This document shows, piece after piece, positions 12,661-12,664 of a stretch of DNA of 12,664 bases (the first letter of the stretch is position 1; every line of letters begins with the position of its first letter). The notes under the pieces are model-generated. The model ran no database searches. It had not been told where the DNA came from and saw only the letters and a list, made by a program, of their open reading frames with translations. Source of the DNA: Actinomycetes bacterium (lineage in GTDB: Bacteria > Actinomycetota > Actinomycetes > Actinomycetales > Cellulomonadaceae); contig JAEXPS010000234.1 of assembly GCA_023438885.1 (NCBI GenBank), forward strand, positions 1-12,664. The letters run 5' to 3'. Position numbers and translations under genes: made by a program.

Positions 12661-12664
12661 ACCA

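Overview
The window looks like a chromosomal piece of a high-GC actinobacterium, most likely of the order Micrococcales and plausibly Cellulomonas or a close relative. The clues are very high GC with GTG starts and GGAGG-type ribosome sites, tRNA genes without an encoded CCA, a YhgE/Pip protein and a SHOCT-domain protein, and a CebR/CelR-type operator (cellobiose control in actinobacteria) ahead of a sugar-binding lipoprotein. The genus is inference; no marker gene settles it.

Layout. 1-1157: a PIN-domain protein lacking two of its usual acidic residues, then an isochorismatase-like cysteine hydrolase. 1218-1305: tRNA-Ser(TGA). 1415-4338: a two-gene operon with an ATGA overlap, made of an ABC-ATPase-like protein that has lost every catalytic motif and a YhgE/Pip membrane protein with long heptad-repeat arrays. 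4339-4705: a 367-base non-coding stretch holding a 20-bp C-rich tandem repeat and a facing G-rich arm. 4706-6088: a HerA/DUF87-like P-loop ATPase, converging on a six-helix membrane protein (6092-7447, minus) with only 3 bases between the stops. 7643-8044: a small PLDc_N/SHOCT membrane protein, followed by a strong hairpin. 8202-8292: tRNA-Ser(GCT), whose 3' end overlaps the stop of a minus-strand polytopic GT-C/GT87-like protein (8274-9629). 9922-9994: tRNA-Arg(ACG), then a terminator-like hairpin and a minus-strand phosphotransferase-fold protein (10054-10956). 11241-12596: a sugar ABC-transporter binding lipoprotein behind a promoter and operator. The last 40 bases before the final ACCA contain only G and C.

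How the genes work together. Most loci are independent housekeeping or membrane genes punctuated by tRNAs. Two units are clear. In the pseudo-ATPase/YhgE pair, an apparently non-catalytic ABC-like subunit is translationally coupled to a large envelope protein; this is the best candidate for something undescribed. The sugar-binding protein is presumably the first gene of a transporter operon whose permeases lie beyond the window, probably repressed by a LacI-family regulator acting just downstream of the transcription start.
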